Shown piece by piece: positions 52,734 through 63,096 of a stretch of 64,000 bases of DNA; the stretch's first letter is position 1; each line of letters begins with the position of its first letter. This stretch comes from Adonisia turfae CCMR0081. GTDB lineage: Bacteria; Cyanobacteriota; Cyanobacteriia; Phormidesmidales; Phormidesmidaceae. The notes beneath the pieces were generated by a model. The model searched no databases, was not told the origin of the DNA, and was given only the letters and a program-made list of their open reading frames with translations. The stretch lies in the NCBI RefSeq assembly GCF_011009555.1, contig NZ_QXHD01000004.1, forward strand, positions 1,649,939-1,713,938, in the 5' to 3' direction. A program made the position numbers and the translations under genes.

Positions 52734-54182
52734 ATGACCAGTCGAAGTAACAGTCCAATTTCTGGTATCCAATCTCTATTCCGTGATGAACGCTTTTGGA
52801 AGATTGCGTTCCAAGCGCTGATTGTGTTGTTTGTGGTGAATTTGCTCTGGCATTTCTCAGCCACGCTCAATGACAACATGCTGGGTCGAGGTATTCAATT
52901 TGGCTTTGGTTTTCTCAAGAATTCAGCCGGATTTGGGATTGGTGAAAGCCTTTTGGACTATAAGGCGCAGGATACCTACACTAAGGTTATCCAGGTGGGT
53001 ATCATCAATTCTCTGCGAGTGATGATTGTCGGTGTGATTCTGGCAACTACGGTTGGGATCACCGCTGGAGTAGCCAGTTTCTCTGATAATTGGCTACTTT
53101 ACAAAATTAGTCGAGCCTATGTAGGACTGGTGCGTAATGTACCGCTCTTGCTCCAGTTGTTTTTCTGGTATTTGGCGGTTTTCTTTAGTTTTCCTGCACC
53201 GAGGAGCCCGTTTATTTTTCCCAATGCCAATGCTAGCTGGCTGGTACTGAGCAAAAAAGGAATATATTTGCCGGGGCCATCGTTTACACCAGCAACGTGG
53301 ACTAGTTTGATTTTGTTGGCTGTGTCCTTGCTTTTGATTGGCGTGTTGATGCGCTCGATTGGGGTCATTCGTGCTGGCCGCTATCAGGGCGGCATAGGAC
53401 CGTTACTCAACTATGGCTTTAGCATTCTTTTGATCCCTATTTTGGTATTGGCTGAGTTCTTTCTGCTGTTCAACTGGAATGCGGGTAAGGGGGTTTATTT
53501 TAAAGGTGCATTACCCGCGCTATTCTCTAGCTCTCAAGGCCTATGGGTGATTGTGCTGCTAGTGATGATTGTGCCTTTGGTATTGCTGAACCGCTGGCGG
53601 ACACAGCTGATTGTAGAGCAGGGACAGTCGGGTAAACCACAGCTGATTGCGATCGCAGGTCTACTGCTCCTCGGCGTCCTCATTATTCTCTTTGCCCTCG
53701 GCTGGGAAGCACCCGTTGCTGGTGTCAGAGATGACGGTACATTTAGCGGCGGTGTTACTGGCGGTCTGAGGCTGTCGTTAGAATATTCCGCCATTGTGAC
53801 GGGGTTAACCTTTTACACCGGAGCCTTTATTGCTGAGATTGTTCGGGCCGGAATTCAATCGGTTTCTCAAGGCCAGTGGGAAGCCGCCCGTTCTCTAGGG
53901 CTGTCATCAGGTTTAGCCATGCGTATGGTGGTGTTTCCCCAGGCATTACGGGTGATTATTCCCCCACTCAACAGTGAATTTGCCAACCTGGCTAAGAACT
54001 CCAGTTTGGCCTTGGCCATTGGTTATCCCGACCTATATTCCGTGGCCAACACCACCTTTAACCAAACGGGGCGACCGGTCGAAGTCTTTTTACTGATGAT
54101 GGCCACTTATCTCATCATCAACCTTTTGATTTCAGTAAATATGAATCAACTCAACAGTGCTGTGCAATTTAAGGAGCGGTAG
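52734..54182 (+). CDS. natG: Amino-acid ABC transporter permease (AapQ-like)
   Basis: 482 residues, the long form typical of AapQ/NatG, with an insertion between the first helices and the conserved core. The EAA loop is EAARSLGLSSGLAMRMVVFPQALRVIIPPLNSEF. About eight or nine membrane helices are apparent. It forms the heteromeric channel with NatH. Its stop lies 5 bp before the start of natH. Confidence 0.92.
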   Translation: MTSRSNSPISGIQSLFRDERFWKIAFQALIVLFVVNLLWHFSATLNDNMLGRGIQFGFGFLKNSAGFGIGESLLDYKAQDTYTKVIQVGIINSLRVMIVGVILATTVGITAGVASFSDNWLLYKISRAYVGLVRNVPLLLQLFFWYLAVFFSFPAPRSPFIFPNANASWLVLSKKGIYLPGPSFTPATWTSLILLAVSLLLIGVLMRSIGVIRAGRYQGGIGPLLNYGFSILLIPILVLAEFFLLFNWNAGKGVYFKGALPALFSSSQGLWVIVLLVMIVPLVLLNRWRTQLIVEQGQSGKPQLIAIAGLLLLGVLIILFALGWEAPVAGVRDDGTFSGGVTGGLRLSLEYSAIVTGLTFYTGAFIAEIVRAGIQSVSQGQWEAARSLGLSSGLAMRMVVFPQALRVIIPPLNSEFANLAKNSSLALAIGYPDLYSVANTTFNQTGRPVEVFLLMMATYLIINLLISVNMNQLNSAVQFKER

Positions 54183-54187
54183 AGGCG

Positions 54188-55783
54188 ATGACAACAACGT
54201 CACCTGATTCACCTTTGGTAGTTGACGCTAGCCCGCCGCCCATTGCCCAAGCAGGTCCGGTAGCCTGGCTGCGTAAGCATTTGTTCAACACCTGGTACAA
54301 CGCGTTGCTAACAGTCGTGTTGGTCGGCATCATGCTGGCAGCACTATGGGGCATGCTCAACTGGGCGATTCGACTGGCTGAGTGGGCCGTAATCCCCAAC
54401 AACCTGGCCTTATTTATGTCAGGGTTATACCCATCGGAGATCCGTTCACGTATTTGGGTCATCCTTGCTGTCAATGTTGCCATGGGCGGTTTTACCTGGG
54501 GACTGCTAGCGCGTAACCAAAGCAAGCTCTTGGGTCGCAGCGGGCTGATCACCGTCGCTATTCTTTGCGCTGGCCTGATTATTTTGCCACTGACTCGGCC
54601 ATCGGCCCTGACATTGATTGGTATGGTGGTGCTCACCCTGGCCTGTGCCTGGGGGGCTAAAACTATTGGCCAACGGAAGCTGACCCTCAGTCAGTTTTTG
54701 TCGGCGGGTTGGTTTTTTGCTTACTCTATTTCGCTGCTGATTCTAGCAGGGGGAGATATTCGCAACAGCCTGATCTTTTTGGTACTCACCGTTGGCGCGA
54801 GTATTTGGCTAGCCTCAATGGCACTTAAACTGTTAGCCAATTCTTCAATTATTGATGCCGTTAGCCTTAACCCGATTGGCATTTGGCTGATGCGCATTGT
54901 CTGGTTTGCGGGCAGTGTAGCACTGTTCTGGCCAGTGTATGGGTTCTTAAATGTGCCGCTACCCCTAAAGCTGCTTACATTGGTTACCTATATTTCCTTT
55001 GTGTCGCTGCTGGTGCCAATTTTGGCTGAGCGTAAAACCCTGACTACATTTGTCATTGCTGTCGTTGCCTTTGGCTTAGGCTGCTTTGCCATCAGTTCTA
55101 TATTTGATCTTGCTGGCGGCTTTTTTGGGCTAAAGCCTATTGGCACTAACAATTGGGGTGGTTTAACCCTGACGCTGTTTCTTGCCATTACTGGTATTGC
55201 CCTATGTTTTCCCATTGGTGTGTTAATGGCCCTGGGTCGGCGCAGCAGTCTACCCATCATCAAGGGATTATCCGTTGCCTACATTGAGCTGATTCGTGGT
55301 GTACCTCTGATTTCCATACTGTTTATGGGGCAGGTAATGATTCCGCTGTTTTTACCTGAGGGTGTGCGACCAGACAACATTGTGCGGGCCATTGTGGGTT
55401 TGACCCTGTTTAGTTCAGCCTATCTGGCAGAGAATGTGAGGGCCGGTTTGCAGGCTATTCCCCGAGGTCAATTTGAAGCTGCAGCCTCGTTAGGACTGAA
55501 TAGCCCCTTAACATTGGCCTTGATTGTCCTACCTCAGGCTTTAAAGACCGCAATTCCTGCGATTGTGGGCCAGTTTATCAGCCTTTTCCAGGACACCACA
55601 CTGCTGGGCATTGTAGGTCTGGTGGAACTATTGGGTATCAGTAACAGTATTTTGGCTAACCCCAAGTATTTGGGAGATTACTCCGAAGTGTATCTGTTTA
55701 TTGCCGTGCTCTATTGGTTCTTTTGCTATGCCATGTCCTTGGGCAGTCGACGAATTGAGCAGGCCTTAAACACTGAACGTTAA
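54188..55783 (+). CDS. natH: Amino-acid ABC transporter permease (AapM-like)
   Basis: 531 residues, with a long N-terminal membrane extension (several helices) and the C-terminal permease core containing the EAA loop FEAAASLGLNSPLTLALIVLPQALKTAIPAI. The partner of NatG. The start follows natG by 5 bp, so the pair is co-translated. BgtA begins 106 bp later. Confidence 0.92.
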   Translation: MTTTSPDSPLVVDASPPPIAQAGPVAWLRKHLFNTWYNALLTVVLVGIMLAALWGMLNWAIRLAEWAVIPNNLALFMSGLYPSEIRSRIWVILAVNVAMGGFTWGLLARNQSKLLGRSGLITVAILCAGLIILPLTRPSALTLIGMVVLTLACAWGAKTIGQRKLTLSQFLSAGWFFAYSISLLILAGGDIRNSLIFLVLTVGASIWLASMALKLLANSSIIDAVSLNPIGIWLMRIVWFAGSVALFWPVYGFLNVPLPLKLLTLVTYISFVSLLVPILAERKTLTTFVIAVVAFGLGCFAISSIFDLAGGFFGLKPIGTNNWGGLTLTLFLAITGIALCFPIGVLMALGRRSSLPIIKGLSVAYIELIRGVPLISILFMGQVMIPLFLPEGVRPDNIVRAIVGLTLFSSAYLAENVRAGLQAIPRGQFEAAASLGLNSPLTLALIVLPQALKTAIPAIVGQFISLFQDTTLLGIVGLVELLGISNSILANPKYLGDYSEVYLFIAVLYWFFCYAMSLGSRRIEQALNTER

Positions 55784-55889
55784 GTACTAATCGATTCGAT
55801 GTTAAATCCCGTGTCGTCCACCACAGCGCCACGGGTAGTAAATGCCAAAATAGTCCTGGGGTTTTTCCCCACCATGAGGAACCATAACG

Positions 55890-56678
55890 ATGACCCAAGC
55901 GGATATGTCCATGACCAATCATGCCAATGGCAATTCTGTCGGTGCTGAGGCAGTGATCGTTGCTAGCGATGTAGAGAAGTGGTACGACAACGGCTTTAAT
56001 GTGCTCAAGGGCGTCAGCCTTGATGTATATAAGGGGGAAGTGGTGGTCGTGATGGGGCCATCGGGTTCCGGTAAGTCCACCTTTATTCGTACGTTTAATG
56101 CTCTAGAGCCTTACCAAAAGGGCAGCATTGTTATTGATGGCATTGAGATTTCCCACGACTTGAAGAACATTGAGGAGATTCGTCGGGAAGTGGGCATGGT
56201 GTTTCAGCAGTTTAATCTGTTTCCCCACCTGACGGTTCTGCAAAATGTCACCCTGGCTCCGATTTGGGTGCGTAAGCAGAAGAAACGGGAAGCAGAAGAA
56301 ATTGCCATGCAGCTGTTAGAGCGTGTAGGCATTTTAGAGCAGGCTAATAAGTTTCCAGGGCAGTTGTCCGGTGGTCAGCAGCAGCGGGTGGCCATTGCCC
56401 GTTCCCTCGCCATGCAACCCAAGATTATGCTGTTTGACGAGCCCACCTCTGCCCTCGACCCTGAAATGGTACGAGAAGTACTCGATGTTATGCGTGGTCT
56501 AGCAGACACAGGGATGACCATGGTCTGTGTTACCCATGAAGTTGGTTTCGCCCGTGAAGTGGCTGACCGAGTTGTTCTCATGGATGCTGGTGTGCTCGTG
56601 GAAGAGAACACGCCGGATGAGTTCTTTAATAACCCTAAAGAAGAGCGCTCCCAGAAGTTCTTGTCTCAAATTCTTTAG
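55890..56678 (+). CDS. bgtA: Amino-acid ABC transporter ATP-binding protein (GlnQ/AapP type)
   Basis: 262 residues with the full ATPase set: Walker [11 protein letters not shown]-loop VFQQFNLFP, signature [16 protein letters not shown], Walker [15 protein letters not shown]-loop VTHEVGFA. It energises NatGH; in cyanobacteria BgtA also serves a second basic-amino-acid system. The first about 20 residues are an extension; an ATG at residue 6 is also possible. It converges on flv1. Confidence 0.93.
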   Translation: MTQADMSMTNHANGNSVGAEAVIVASDVEKWYDNGFNVLKGVSLDVYKGEVVVVMGPSGSGKSTFIRTFNALEPYQKGSIVIDGIEISHDLKNIEEIRREVGMVFQQFNLFPHLTVLQNVTLAPIWVRKQKKREAEEIAMQLLERVGILEQANKFPGQLSGGQQQRVAIARSLAMQPKIMLFDEPTSALDPEMVREVLDVMRGLADTGMTMVCVTHEVGFAREVADRVVLMDAGVLVEENTPDEFFNNPKEERSQKFLSQIL

Positions 56679-56690
56679 GAATACGATCCT

Positions 56691-56717
56691 GTAGGGACAG
56701 CTCTTGTGGGTGCCCTA
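56691..56717. repeat. Short palindromic repeat between convergent bgtA and flv1
   Basis: GTAGGGAC...TGTGGGTGCCCTA, an imperfect inverted repeat related in style to the other GTAGGG palindromes of the window, lying between two converging stops. Confidence 0.5.
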
Positions 56718-56722
56718 ATGCC

Positions 56723-58444
56723 TTACAGTTGATGGATGGCAGTCAGTCCCCCTTTATCTAATACCTGACCATTGTTGATATGAGCGTATACCAATAGATG
56801 ACTGCCAATGGTTTGTTGACTGATGATGGTACCCTCTAAATAGGCTAGAGCATCAGTAAATATCGGTTTTCCCCCTTGTAAGATTTCGGTGTTCAGCTGA
56901 TCTACGGGAATCTGACAGGATTTTTGATAGGAAAAATGGCGGCGGATACTACGTCCTTCTTTGAGGATGTTGAGAACAAATGAGTCCTGGGTTTGTAGAC
57001 TTGAAATCGCATCATCCCCCATAGGTAAAGCCATCATAATCCCCGGCGGTGCGAAACTGGCTTGGGAAATCCTGGCGGTGAGAATCGCCCGATGGTGACT
57101 GTGGTGTTCAAAGGTAACTACGCATAGAGAGCCGATGATGCGCCCCAGGGCCTGAGCGGTACGGCTAGTCTGAATGTCGACCATCGTCTGACGCGGTACC
57201 TGCTGACGGGAACGCTTACGCAACTGCTGAGCAAATGCGGTGGCAGCAGTTTGACATATCTTGAGGGTAGTCGAATCGGGGCTAAACTGCACGCGAATTG
57301 GCTCAAAGCCAAACCGATAACCTGCATCCCGCAACTTTTGTTGTAATAAGTCAATCGCTTCGCCACTCCATCCATAGGAGCCAAATACTCCCGTCAACTT
57401 TGTTTTAGGTATATTTGCCAGGATTGTACCCAAGGCAGTTTGAATTTGTACTGGGGCATGGCCACCCAATGTGGGCGACCCAATAATAAACCCATCACAG
57501 TCGGCAACAACTTTAGTGAGAGTCTCAGTGGGAGTATACTCACAATTAATAGCTTCCACCGCCACACCATTGTCTGTGAGACCTTGGGCAATGGCATGGG
57601 CGATGGTGGACGTACTACCATAGGCCGAGGCGTAGAGTACGGCAACCCGCAGTGTCCGTTGGGTTTGTTCCTGGCACCACTGTCGATAGTCCTGACGAAA
57701 TCGACTCAGGCTGTGGCGTACTAAGGGACCATGGCCTGGCGCAAGAATCTTGAAAGAAAAGGCATCAAACTGATCTAGGGCGACTTCTACCTGTTTGGCC
57801 TGGGGGGCCTGGAGACAATCAAAATAGTAACGGCGGTCATCATTGAGTTCACGCCAGTGGCTATCCCAAATATTGTTGCCGCAAAAGTGGCTGCCAAATA
57901 GCTTATCGCTATATAAAATCTCACTGGTTGGATCGTAGGTGCAAAGTCCATCGGGCCAGCGTGGGGTTGGCACACTAATAAAGCTGAGGCGATGTCCCTG
58001 ACCCAAGTCTAGCGTATCTCCTGTACGGACAGGGACCACCGACCAAACTAGACCTGATTTTTTTAGGGTACTGAAGGCAGGGTGAGAACACACCAGTGTT
58101 GCCTGGGGTGCTATCTGCTGTAGGCCCCTGAGGGTAACAATCCGATTAGAATTTACGTGGCTGGTGATGATGTAGTCAATGTTATGGGGGTTAATCTGTT
58201 GTTGTAGCGTAGCTAAATAGGTAGCTGTAAAAGACTCACCTGGCGGGTCGATAAGGGCGATTTTCTCGCTTTTGATTAAGTAGGAATTAGCGGTGGTGCC
58301 CCGCCGCCGTCCATATTCAATTTCAAATTTGAGGCGATCCCAGGTGCGAGATCGTAATACTTGGGATTGTGTACCAATGTCTGCCACCTGCACATCCCGA
58401 GGACGGCTGCCGGTTGACGAAATTGTTGGTGTTGTATAAGTCAT
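56723..58444 (-). CDS. flv1: Class C flavodiiron protein, Flv1 type
   Basis: 573 residues in three modules: metallo-beta-lactamase-like (to about 255), flavodoxin-like (about 265-405, VAVLYASAYGSTSTIAHAIAQG) and flavin-reductase-like (about 430-573). The di-iron motif HxExDH is replaced by HVNSNRI, the substitution expected of the Flv1 (or Flv2) partner that relies on its mate for iron chemistry. Flv1/Flv3 together reduce O2 to water with electrons from PSI. It lies 107 bp after flv3 on the same strand. Flv1 is preferred over Flv2 by its N-terminus (RDVQVADIGTQSQVLRSRTWDRL) and absence of an sll0218-like gene. Confidence 0.88.
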   Translation of the reverse strand: MTYTTPTISSTGSRPRDVQVADIGTQSQVLRSRTWDRLKFEIEYGRRRGTTANSYLIKSEKIALIDPPGESFTATYLATLQQQINPHNIDYIITSHVNSNRIVTLRGLQQIAPQATLVCSHPAFSTLKKSGLVWSVVPVRTGDTLDLGQGHRLSFISVPTPRWPDGLCTYDPTSEILYSDKLFGSHFCGNNIWDSHWRELNDDRRYYFDCLQAPQAKQVEVALDQFDAFSFKILAPGHGPLVRHSLSRFRQDYRQWCQEQTQRTLRVAVLYASAYGSTSTIAHAIAQGLTDNGVAVEAINCEYTPTETLTKVVADCDGFIIGSPTLGGHAPVQIQTALGTILANIPKTKLTGVFGSYGWSGEAIDLLQQKLRDAGYRFGFEPIRVQFSPDSTTLKICQTAATAFAQQLRKRSRQQVPRQTMVDIQTSRTAQALGRIIGSLCVVTFEHHSHHRAILTARISQASFAPPGIMMALPMGDDAISSLQTQDSFVLNILKEGRSIRRHFSYQKSCQIPVDQLNTEILQGGKPIFTDALAYLEGTIISQQTIGSHLLVYAHINNGQVLDKGGLTAIHQL

Positions 58445-58551
58445 CGTATATGTTCTCTTGGTGATAGGTTAGAGCAAAAACTTCTGTGAGTACAAAATGA
58501 AGTGTCATGCATGGCAATGACACCCAAAAAGTTTGTTATTAGTCACCATTT

Positions 58552-60288
58552 TTAGTAATGACTACCGGCTTTGCGATGATGGACAGCGGTGATACCGTCA
58601 GGGTGAGCCACCCGTCCACGATCGGCAGCGCAATACATTATCCAATGATCTCCTGCATCGGTACGGCTGATGACCCGACACTCCAAATATGCCAGTGCTT
58701 CAGCTAAAATCGGGGAACCGTTCTCCGCATCGTAGGTGGCAATGCCAATAAACCGATCGGCGCCGGGGGGAAAGCGCTTGAGGAAATGCTTCATCAACCG
58801 CTGGTAGTTGCCCTCTTCCAACACATTTAGAACAAAATAATCCTCTCCATGCAGCAGAGATTCAATAGCACGTTCCTTGGCAACGGCCACCGCCAGCCCC
58901 AAAGGCTCAACGGTAGCCTGCATGACCCAGGAGGCCAACATGGCACTGGTGACATCTCCTTTACGGGCAGTGACTATATAAAGACCACTACTCAACCGCC
59001 CTAGAGCCTGGTCTAAGCTAGAGTCTGAGGCTTCTCTGCGATGCTGCCGATGGTTTTGACTCACCCACTGCCCCAGATCAGTGCCTGCTTCCTGACAGTG
59101 TTGCTTAGTGGCATCAGATGGGGTCGCCTTGATCAAGATTGGTGGAAATGCTTCTATTAGTCCCAGTTCTATAAACCGATTACGCAGTGGATAAATCGGT
59201 TCGTCGTGACCGCCACCCGTTTCAAATAAGCCAATGGCCTGTTTAGGATGGGCCACCGCCAAAATTGTACTGAGTGCAGCAGAGACGTGACTATTATTGG
59301 TTGCTTGAGGTGGCATCCCTACCACCAGGGCGGTGGCAGTGGTGGCAATTTCTCTCACATCGTGGAGATCGGTTTCGTTTAAGTCCACTAGCTCAACATC
59401 GGTGCCGGTTTTGTGAATACCCTGAGCAATTGCACGGGCGATATGATCACTATGGCCATACTCATCGGTGTAAATCAGCGCTACGTAGGGAGTCGCCTTA
59501 GATTGGGCTTCGCTCCAGGTGCGATAGTATTCGAGCCATTGCTGCTGGTGATGTTGCAGTAGGGGACCATGTCCGGTGGCCACTAGGGTCACCGTCAACT
59601 TATTCATCCGCTTTAGGGCTCCCAATACGGACCTGGCATTAGGCCCCATCAAACAGTCGTAATAATACTGAAAGTCTTGCTCTAGCAGCTCTGGTATCTC
59701 GTCGTAGAGAGCGTCATCGCAGTAGTGCATGCCAAACACATCACAGGTATAGAGCACCTGAGTCCCACTGTCGTAGGTGAAGATTGTGTCGGGCCAGTGA
59801 AGATTAGGAGCCGAAACAAACTCCAGACAGTGTCCCTGCCCCAAATTTAGCTGGCTGCCACTTTTAACCAATTGAAAAGCAAATGGACGATGCAGCTGAT
59901 GTTGTAAAAACTGAATGGCTACCTTCGAGCCTACTATTGTCAACTGGGGCACAATCTCCAACAAACGGCCAATTAAGCCACTGTGGTCTGGTTCAGTGTG
60001 ATTGACGACAAGATAATCAATTGTTGTTGGATCCACCAGACCTTCGAGAGTCTCAAAATATAACGCTTCAAATTTTTGGTGAGATGTGTCAACTAACGCA
60101 GTTTGATCACCACGGATGAGAAAAGAATTATAGGTAGTTCCATTTTTTAACTCGAATTCGATATCGAAACGGTCTCGATCCCAGTCAAGGCAACGAATTG
60201 CTGTAGAACCCAAGGCAATTTCAGCAGTTTGGATTGTCAGTCTATTTGGTGAAGCCGTTGTTATTGACGGAGCAGCAAGAGTAACCAT
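58552..60288 (-). CDS. flv3: Class C flavodiiron protein, Flv3 type
   Basis: 578 residues with the same three modules as its neighbour. The metallo-beta-lactamase domain keeps the iron ligands HTEPDHS (HxExDH), and later His and Asp (CDVFGMHYC, ATGHGPLL). The N-terminal region AIRCLDWDRDRFDIEF and GTTYNSFLIRGDQTALVDTSH fits Flv3. With Flv1 it forms the O2-photoreduction valve downstream of PSI that protects against fluctuating light. It is the upstream gene of the pair; its 5' region is 375 bp long. Confidence 0.9.
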   Translation of the reverse strand: MVTLAAPSITTASPNRLTIQTAEIALGSTAIRCLDWDRDRFDIEFELKNGTTYNSFLIRGDQTALVDTSHQKFEALYFETLEGLVDPTTIDYLVVNHTEPDHSGLIGRLLEIVPQLTIVGSKVAIQFLQHQLHRPFAFQLVKSGSQLNLGQGHCLEFVSAPNLHWPDTIFTYDSGTQVLYTCDVFGMHYCDDALYDEIPELLEQDFQYYYDCLMGPNARSVLGALKRMNKLTVTLVATGHGPLLQHHQQQWLEYYRTWSEAQSKATPYVALIYTDEYGHSDHIARAIAQGIHKTGTDVELVDLNETDLHDVREIATTATALVVGMPPQATNNSHVSAALSTILAVAHPKQAIGLFETGGGHDEPIYPLRNRFIELGLIEAFPPILIKATPSDATKQHCQEAGTDLGQWVSQNHRQHRREASDSSLDQALGRLSSGLYIVTARKGDVTSAMLASWVMQATVEPLGLAVAVAKERAIESLLHGEDYFVLNVLEEGNYQRLMKHFLKRFPPGADRFIGIATYDAENGSPILAEALAYLECRVISRTDAGDHWIMYCAADRGRVAHPDGITAVHHRKAGSHY

Positions 60289-60663
60289 AGGGTGAAAATC
60301 CTGACTGAAAATTTGATGGACTTGTCCCTATGGTGGCGACAGAATCAGGATCTGTAAAATGTTAATTCTCTAATTGTCTTATAAGCTTAGCTAATGATTT
60401 TTTAGTTATTTAATCTGCTTTGCTAATGCATAGGTATTGATCAATTTTAAAAAGCTTTGACAGCTCTGATGGCTTAGGCGCTTGCGCTTAAATAACCACC
60501 CCATTACCCCATTACTCATGCACCCATCTACAGCCCCAACCTGGGTCTTTATTGTTGTGCAGTCCCCTTACCCTTAGTGCGGTGAACCGTGTCGAGATAT
60601 GGTCAATCAAGCGTTTGCCTAGATGCCTTTTAAATTCTCCCGAGGATTAGCCATGCTCGAACT
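60289..60663. promoter_or_regulatory. Region between narB 3' end and flv3 start
   Basis: 375 bp with no gene. It holds the presumed flv3-flv1 promoter. Upstream of flv3 it is AT-rich (to about 60470), then GC-richer with a CCCCATTA direct duplication at about 60500-60520. No clear terminator of narB is visible. Confidence 0.4.
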
Positions 60664-62895
60664 TTAAACTTTCACAGGTTCCATTGCTATTTTCTGGGCC
60701 GCTTCGAACCGAGACTTAACAGTGGCCTCATCGGAAATCTGAGGTGCCGGAACTGGAATCACCTGCACAGCACAAGCCTTAAGCTCAGGTTCCAGGGAGA
60801 TTGGACAAACCTCCGGGTGAGTCAAGGCATTAACTTCCATGTTGTCACCCCAGAGAAACCCCCAATGCATGGGCATAAAGATGGTGCCACGGGTAATGTT
60901 TTGCGTGACCAGAACTTTTAGCTGGGCAAAGCTGCGTTGCGATCGCACCTCCACCCAATCCCCAGACTGCACCTCCAGCAACTGTGCATCCCGAGGATTC
61001 ACCTCCAGCAGCGGCTCCGGATAACGCTTTGTAATCCGCTCAATCCGTCCCGTCCGACTTTGAGTATGCCAATGCCCATACAGTCGACCCGTTGTCAGCA
61101 CAAAGGGATAATCCTCATTAGGGGGCTCAGCTAGCCCTTTAATATGGAAGGCACAGAACTTAGCCTTCTGATTAGGCGTGGCAAATCGATAGTTCGTGTA
61201 TAGTCGCTTGTCATGTTTGCCATAGGCGATCTCATCACTCTCCCCTGCCGGGCAAGGCCACTGAATGGGTCCCTTCGCCAGTCGCCCATGGCTGAGGCCT
61301 GTAGAATCGCATAGGCGATTGGCTGTCAGCGTCACAAACTCGTCATATACCTCAGCTGATGTGCGCTGAGCAAACGGTTTTTCAAAGCCCAATCGACGAC
61401 CCACTTCAGCAAAAATCTCCCAGTCAGCCTTAGCCTCGCCAACAGGATTACGGAAGGCAGGGCAGTAAGTGACCACTCGCTCAGAATTAGTCATGGCACC
61501 GGCTTTCTCACCCCATTGGGTAGCGGGTAGAACTACGTGGGCAAAGGCAGCAGTTTCGGTTGGGTAATAAGCGTCCTGGCAAATGGTGAAAGGAGAATTT
61601 CTGAGGGCAGCCTGGGTGCGCTTAATATCTGGCATACTGACGGCGGGATTGGTAGCAGCTACCCAAAAGACGCCTAGATCCCCTCGTTCCAGGGCCAGCA
61701 TCATATCCCAAGCCGCCAGCCCCGGTACCGGAGAAATACTGCCCCCAGGCACCTGCCATACCTTTTCTACTGTTTGGCGATGCTCTGGGTTTTTTACCAG
61801 GCGATAACCGGGCAAAATGTGGGCTAATCCACCCGCTTCTCGACCCCCCATGGCATTGGGCTGCCCTGTGAGAGAAAAAGGACCCGCTCCAGGCTTGCCA
61901 ATATTACCTGTCATCAGATGCAGGTTGATGATGGTGCGACACTTAGCAGTTCCCTCTGTGGACTGGTTCACCCCCATAGACCATAGGGATAGCACTCGCT
62001 GAGATTTGCCCCACCAGGCAGCTACTTTGGTAAGTTCACTCAGGGTGATGCCGCAAATCTCAGTCACTCGTTCGGGGGGATAGCTTTTCACCACCTGGGC
62101 ATAGTCACTAAAGCCATCAGTACAGGAGTCAATAAAGCTGGGATCGATCCAGCTATGTCTCAAGAGTAGGTGGGCGATGCCGTTGAGCAATGCAATATCG
62201 GTTCCCGGCTTAATGGCCAAATGTAAATCCGCTGCCTTTGCAGTATCGGTGCGGCGCGGGTCCACCACAATCATCTTTACCTTGCGGTTTTTCTTGTGGT
62301 ATTTCTTCAACCGATTAAACACAATTGGATGACAATCGGCTGTATTGGTCCCAATTAAAAAGGCACAGTCAGTTTGTTCTAAATCGTCGTAACAACAAGG
62401 GGGACCATCTGACCCAAAGCTTTGGATATAGCCCGCTACCGCTGACGACATACATAGGCGAGAGTTGGCATCAAAGTTGTTAGTACCTAAACAACCTTTC
62501 AATAACTTTTGTGCGGTGTAATAATCTTCTGTTTGAAACTGGCCAGATCCATACATGGCAATGGCTTCTGGACCTCGTTCATTCAAGGTTTTACGAATCT
62601 CATAGGTGATGCGATTGAGGGCATCTTCCCAAGAGACACGCTGTAGTGGCTGGTCGAGAGACTCTCTCATCATTGGGTGAAGCAATCGCCCCCGATCAAG
62701 GGAATCGCCGATGGTGCCCCCCTTGATGCATACCTGACCTTTGCTTGATGGGTGGTTGCGATCGCCCCGCGCTTGCCAAACCGGATTACCCTGTTCATCG
62801 CGATTTACAGCTCGCCCCGGTTGCGCAGGAGGTAATACCTCAAGGCCACAGCCTACACCACAGTATGGGCACAGTGTTTTTGCTCCATCAGCCAT
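60664..62895 (-). CDS. narB: Ferredoxin-nitrate reductase
   Basis: 743 residues from the ATG at 62895 (an extra ATG at 62904 is in frame). The N-terminal 4Fe-4S site is CPYCGVGCGLEV with the fourth Cys in GQVCIKGG; the molybdenum-ligand Cys is in NSRLCMSSAVAGY; bis-MGD-binding regions (LIGTNTADCHPIVF, QPNAMGGREAGG, TTGRLYGHWHTQSRTGRI) are complete. It reduces nitrate to nitrite with reduced ferredoxin in the cytoplasm. It lies downstream of nrtP on the same strand, as in nirA-nrtP-narB operons. Confidence 0.97.
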   Translation of the reverse strand: MADGAKTLCPYCGVGCGLEVLPPAQPGRAVNRDEQGNPVWQARGDRNHPSSKGQVCIKGGTIGDSLDRGRLLHPMMRESLDQPLQRVSWEDALNRITYEIRKTLNERGPEAIAMYGSGQFQTEDYYTAQKLLKGCLGTNNFDANSRLCMSSAVAGYIQSFGSDGPPCCYDDLEQTDCAFLIGTNTADCHPIVFNRLKKYHKKNRKVKMIVVDPRRTDTAKAADLHLAIKPGTDIALLNGIAHLLLRHSWIDPSFIDSCTDGFSDYAQVVKSYPPERVTEICGITLSELTKVAAWWGKSQRVLSLWSMGVNQSTEGTAKCRTIINLHLMTGNIGKPGAGPFSLTGQPNAMGGREAGGLAHILPGYRLVKNPEHRQTVEKVWQVPGGSISPVPGLAAWDMMLALERGDLGVFWVAATNPAVSMPDIKRTQAALRNSPFTICQDAYYPTETAAFAHVVLPATQWGEKAGAMTNSERVVTYCPAFRNPVGEAKADWEIFAEVGRRLGFEKPFAQRTSAEVYDEFVTLTANRLCDSTGLSHGRLAKGPIQWPCPAGESDEIAYGKHDKRLYTNYRFATPNQKAKFCAFHIKGLAEPPNEDYPFVLTTGRLYGHWHTQSRTGRIERITKRYPEPLLEVNPRDAQLLEVQSGDWVEVRSQRSFAQLKVLVTQNITRGTIFMPMHWGFLWGDNMEVNALTHPEVCPISLEPELKACAVQVIPVPAPQISDEATVKSRFEAAQKIAMEPVKV

Positions 62896-63096
62896 AGATC
62901 GCATCCTCCATCCACAAGAAATCTGTCTTATGTTAATTCGAAAATTAAATCTTTTTTAGACAGAAAAGGGGAGCGCAAACCGGCCCCCCAATCTGTTGAG
63001 TTGACATTGCTATCATCACTGGTTGCTATAACACTTGGGATAATGACAACCAGTATCGACGCTGTTTTGCTCGCTTAAGCGAACGTTGTTGTGGCG
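62896..63096. other. nrtP-narB intergenic spacer
   Basis: About 200 bp, no gene. Reading leftward from nrtP it gives no obvious terminator, so read-through into narB is possible. Confidence 0.4.
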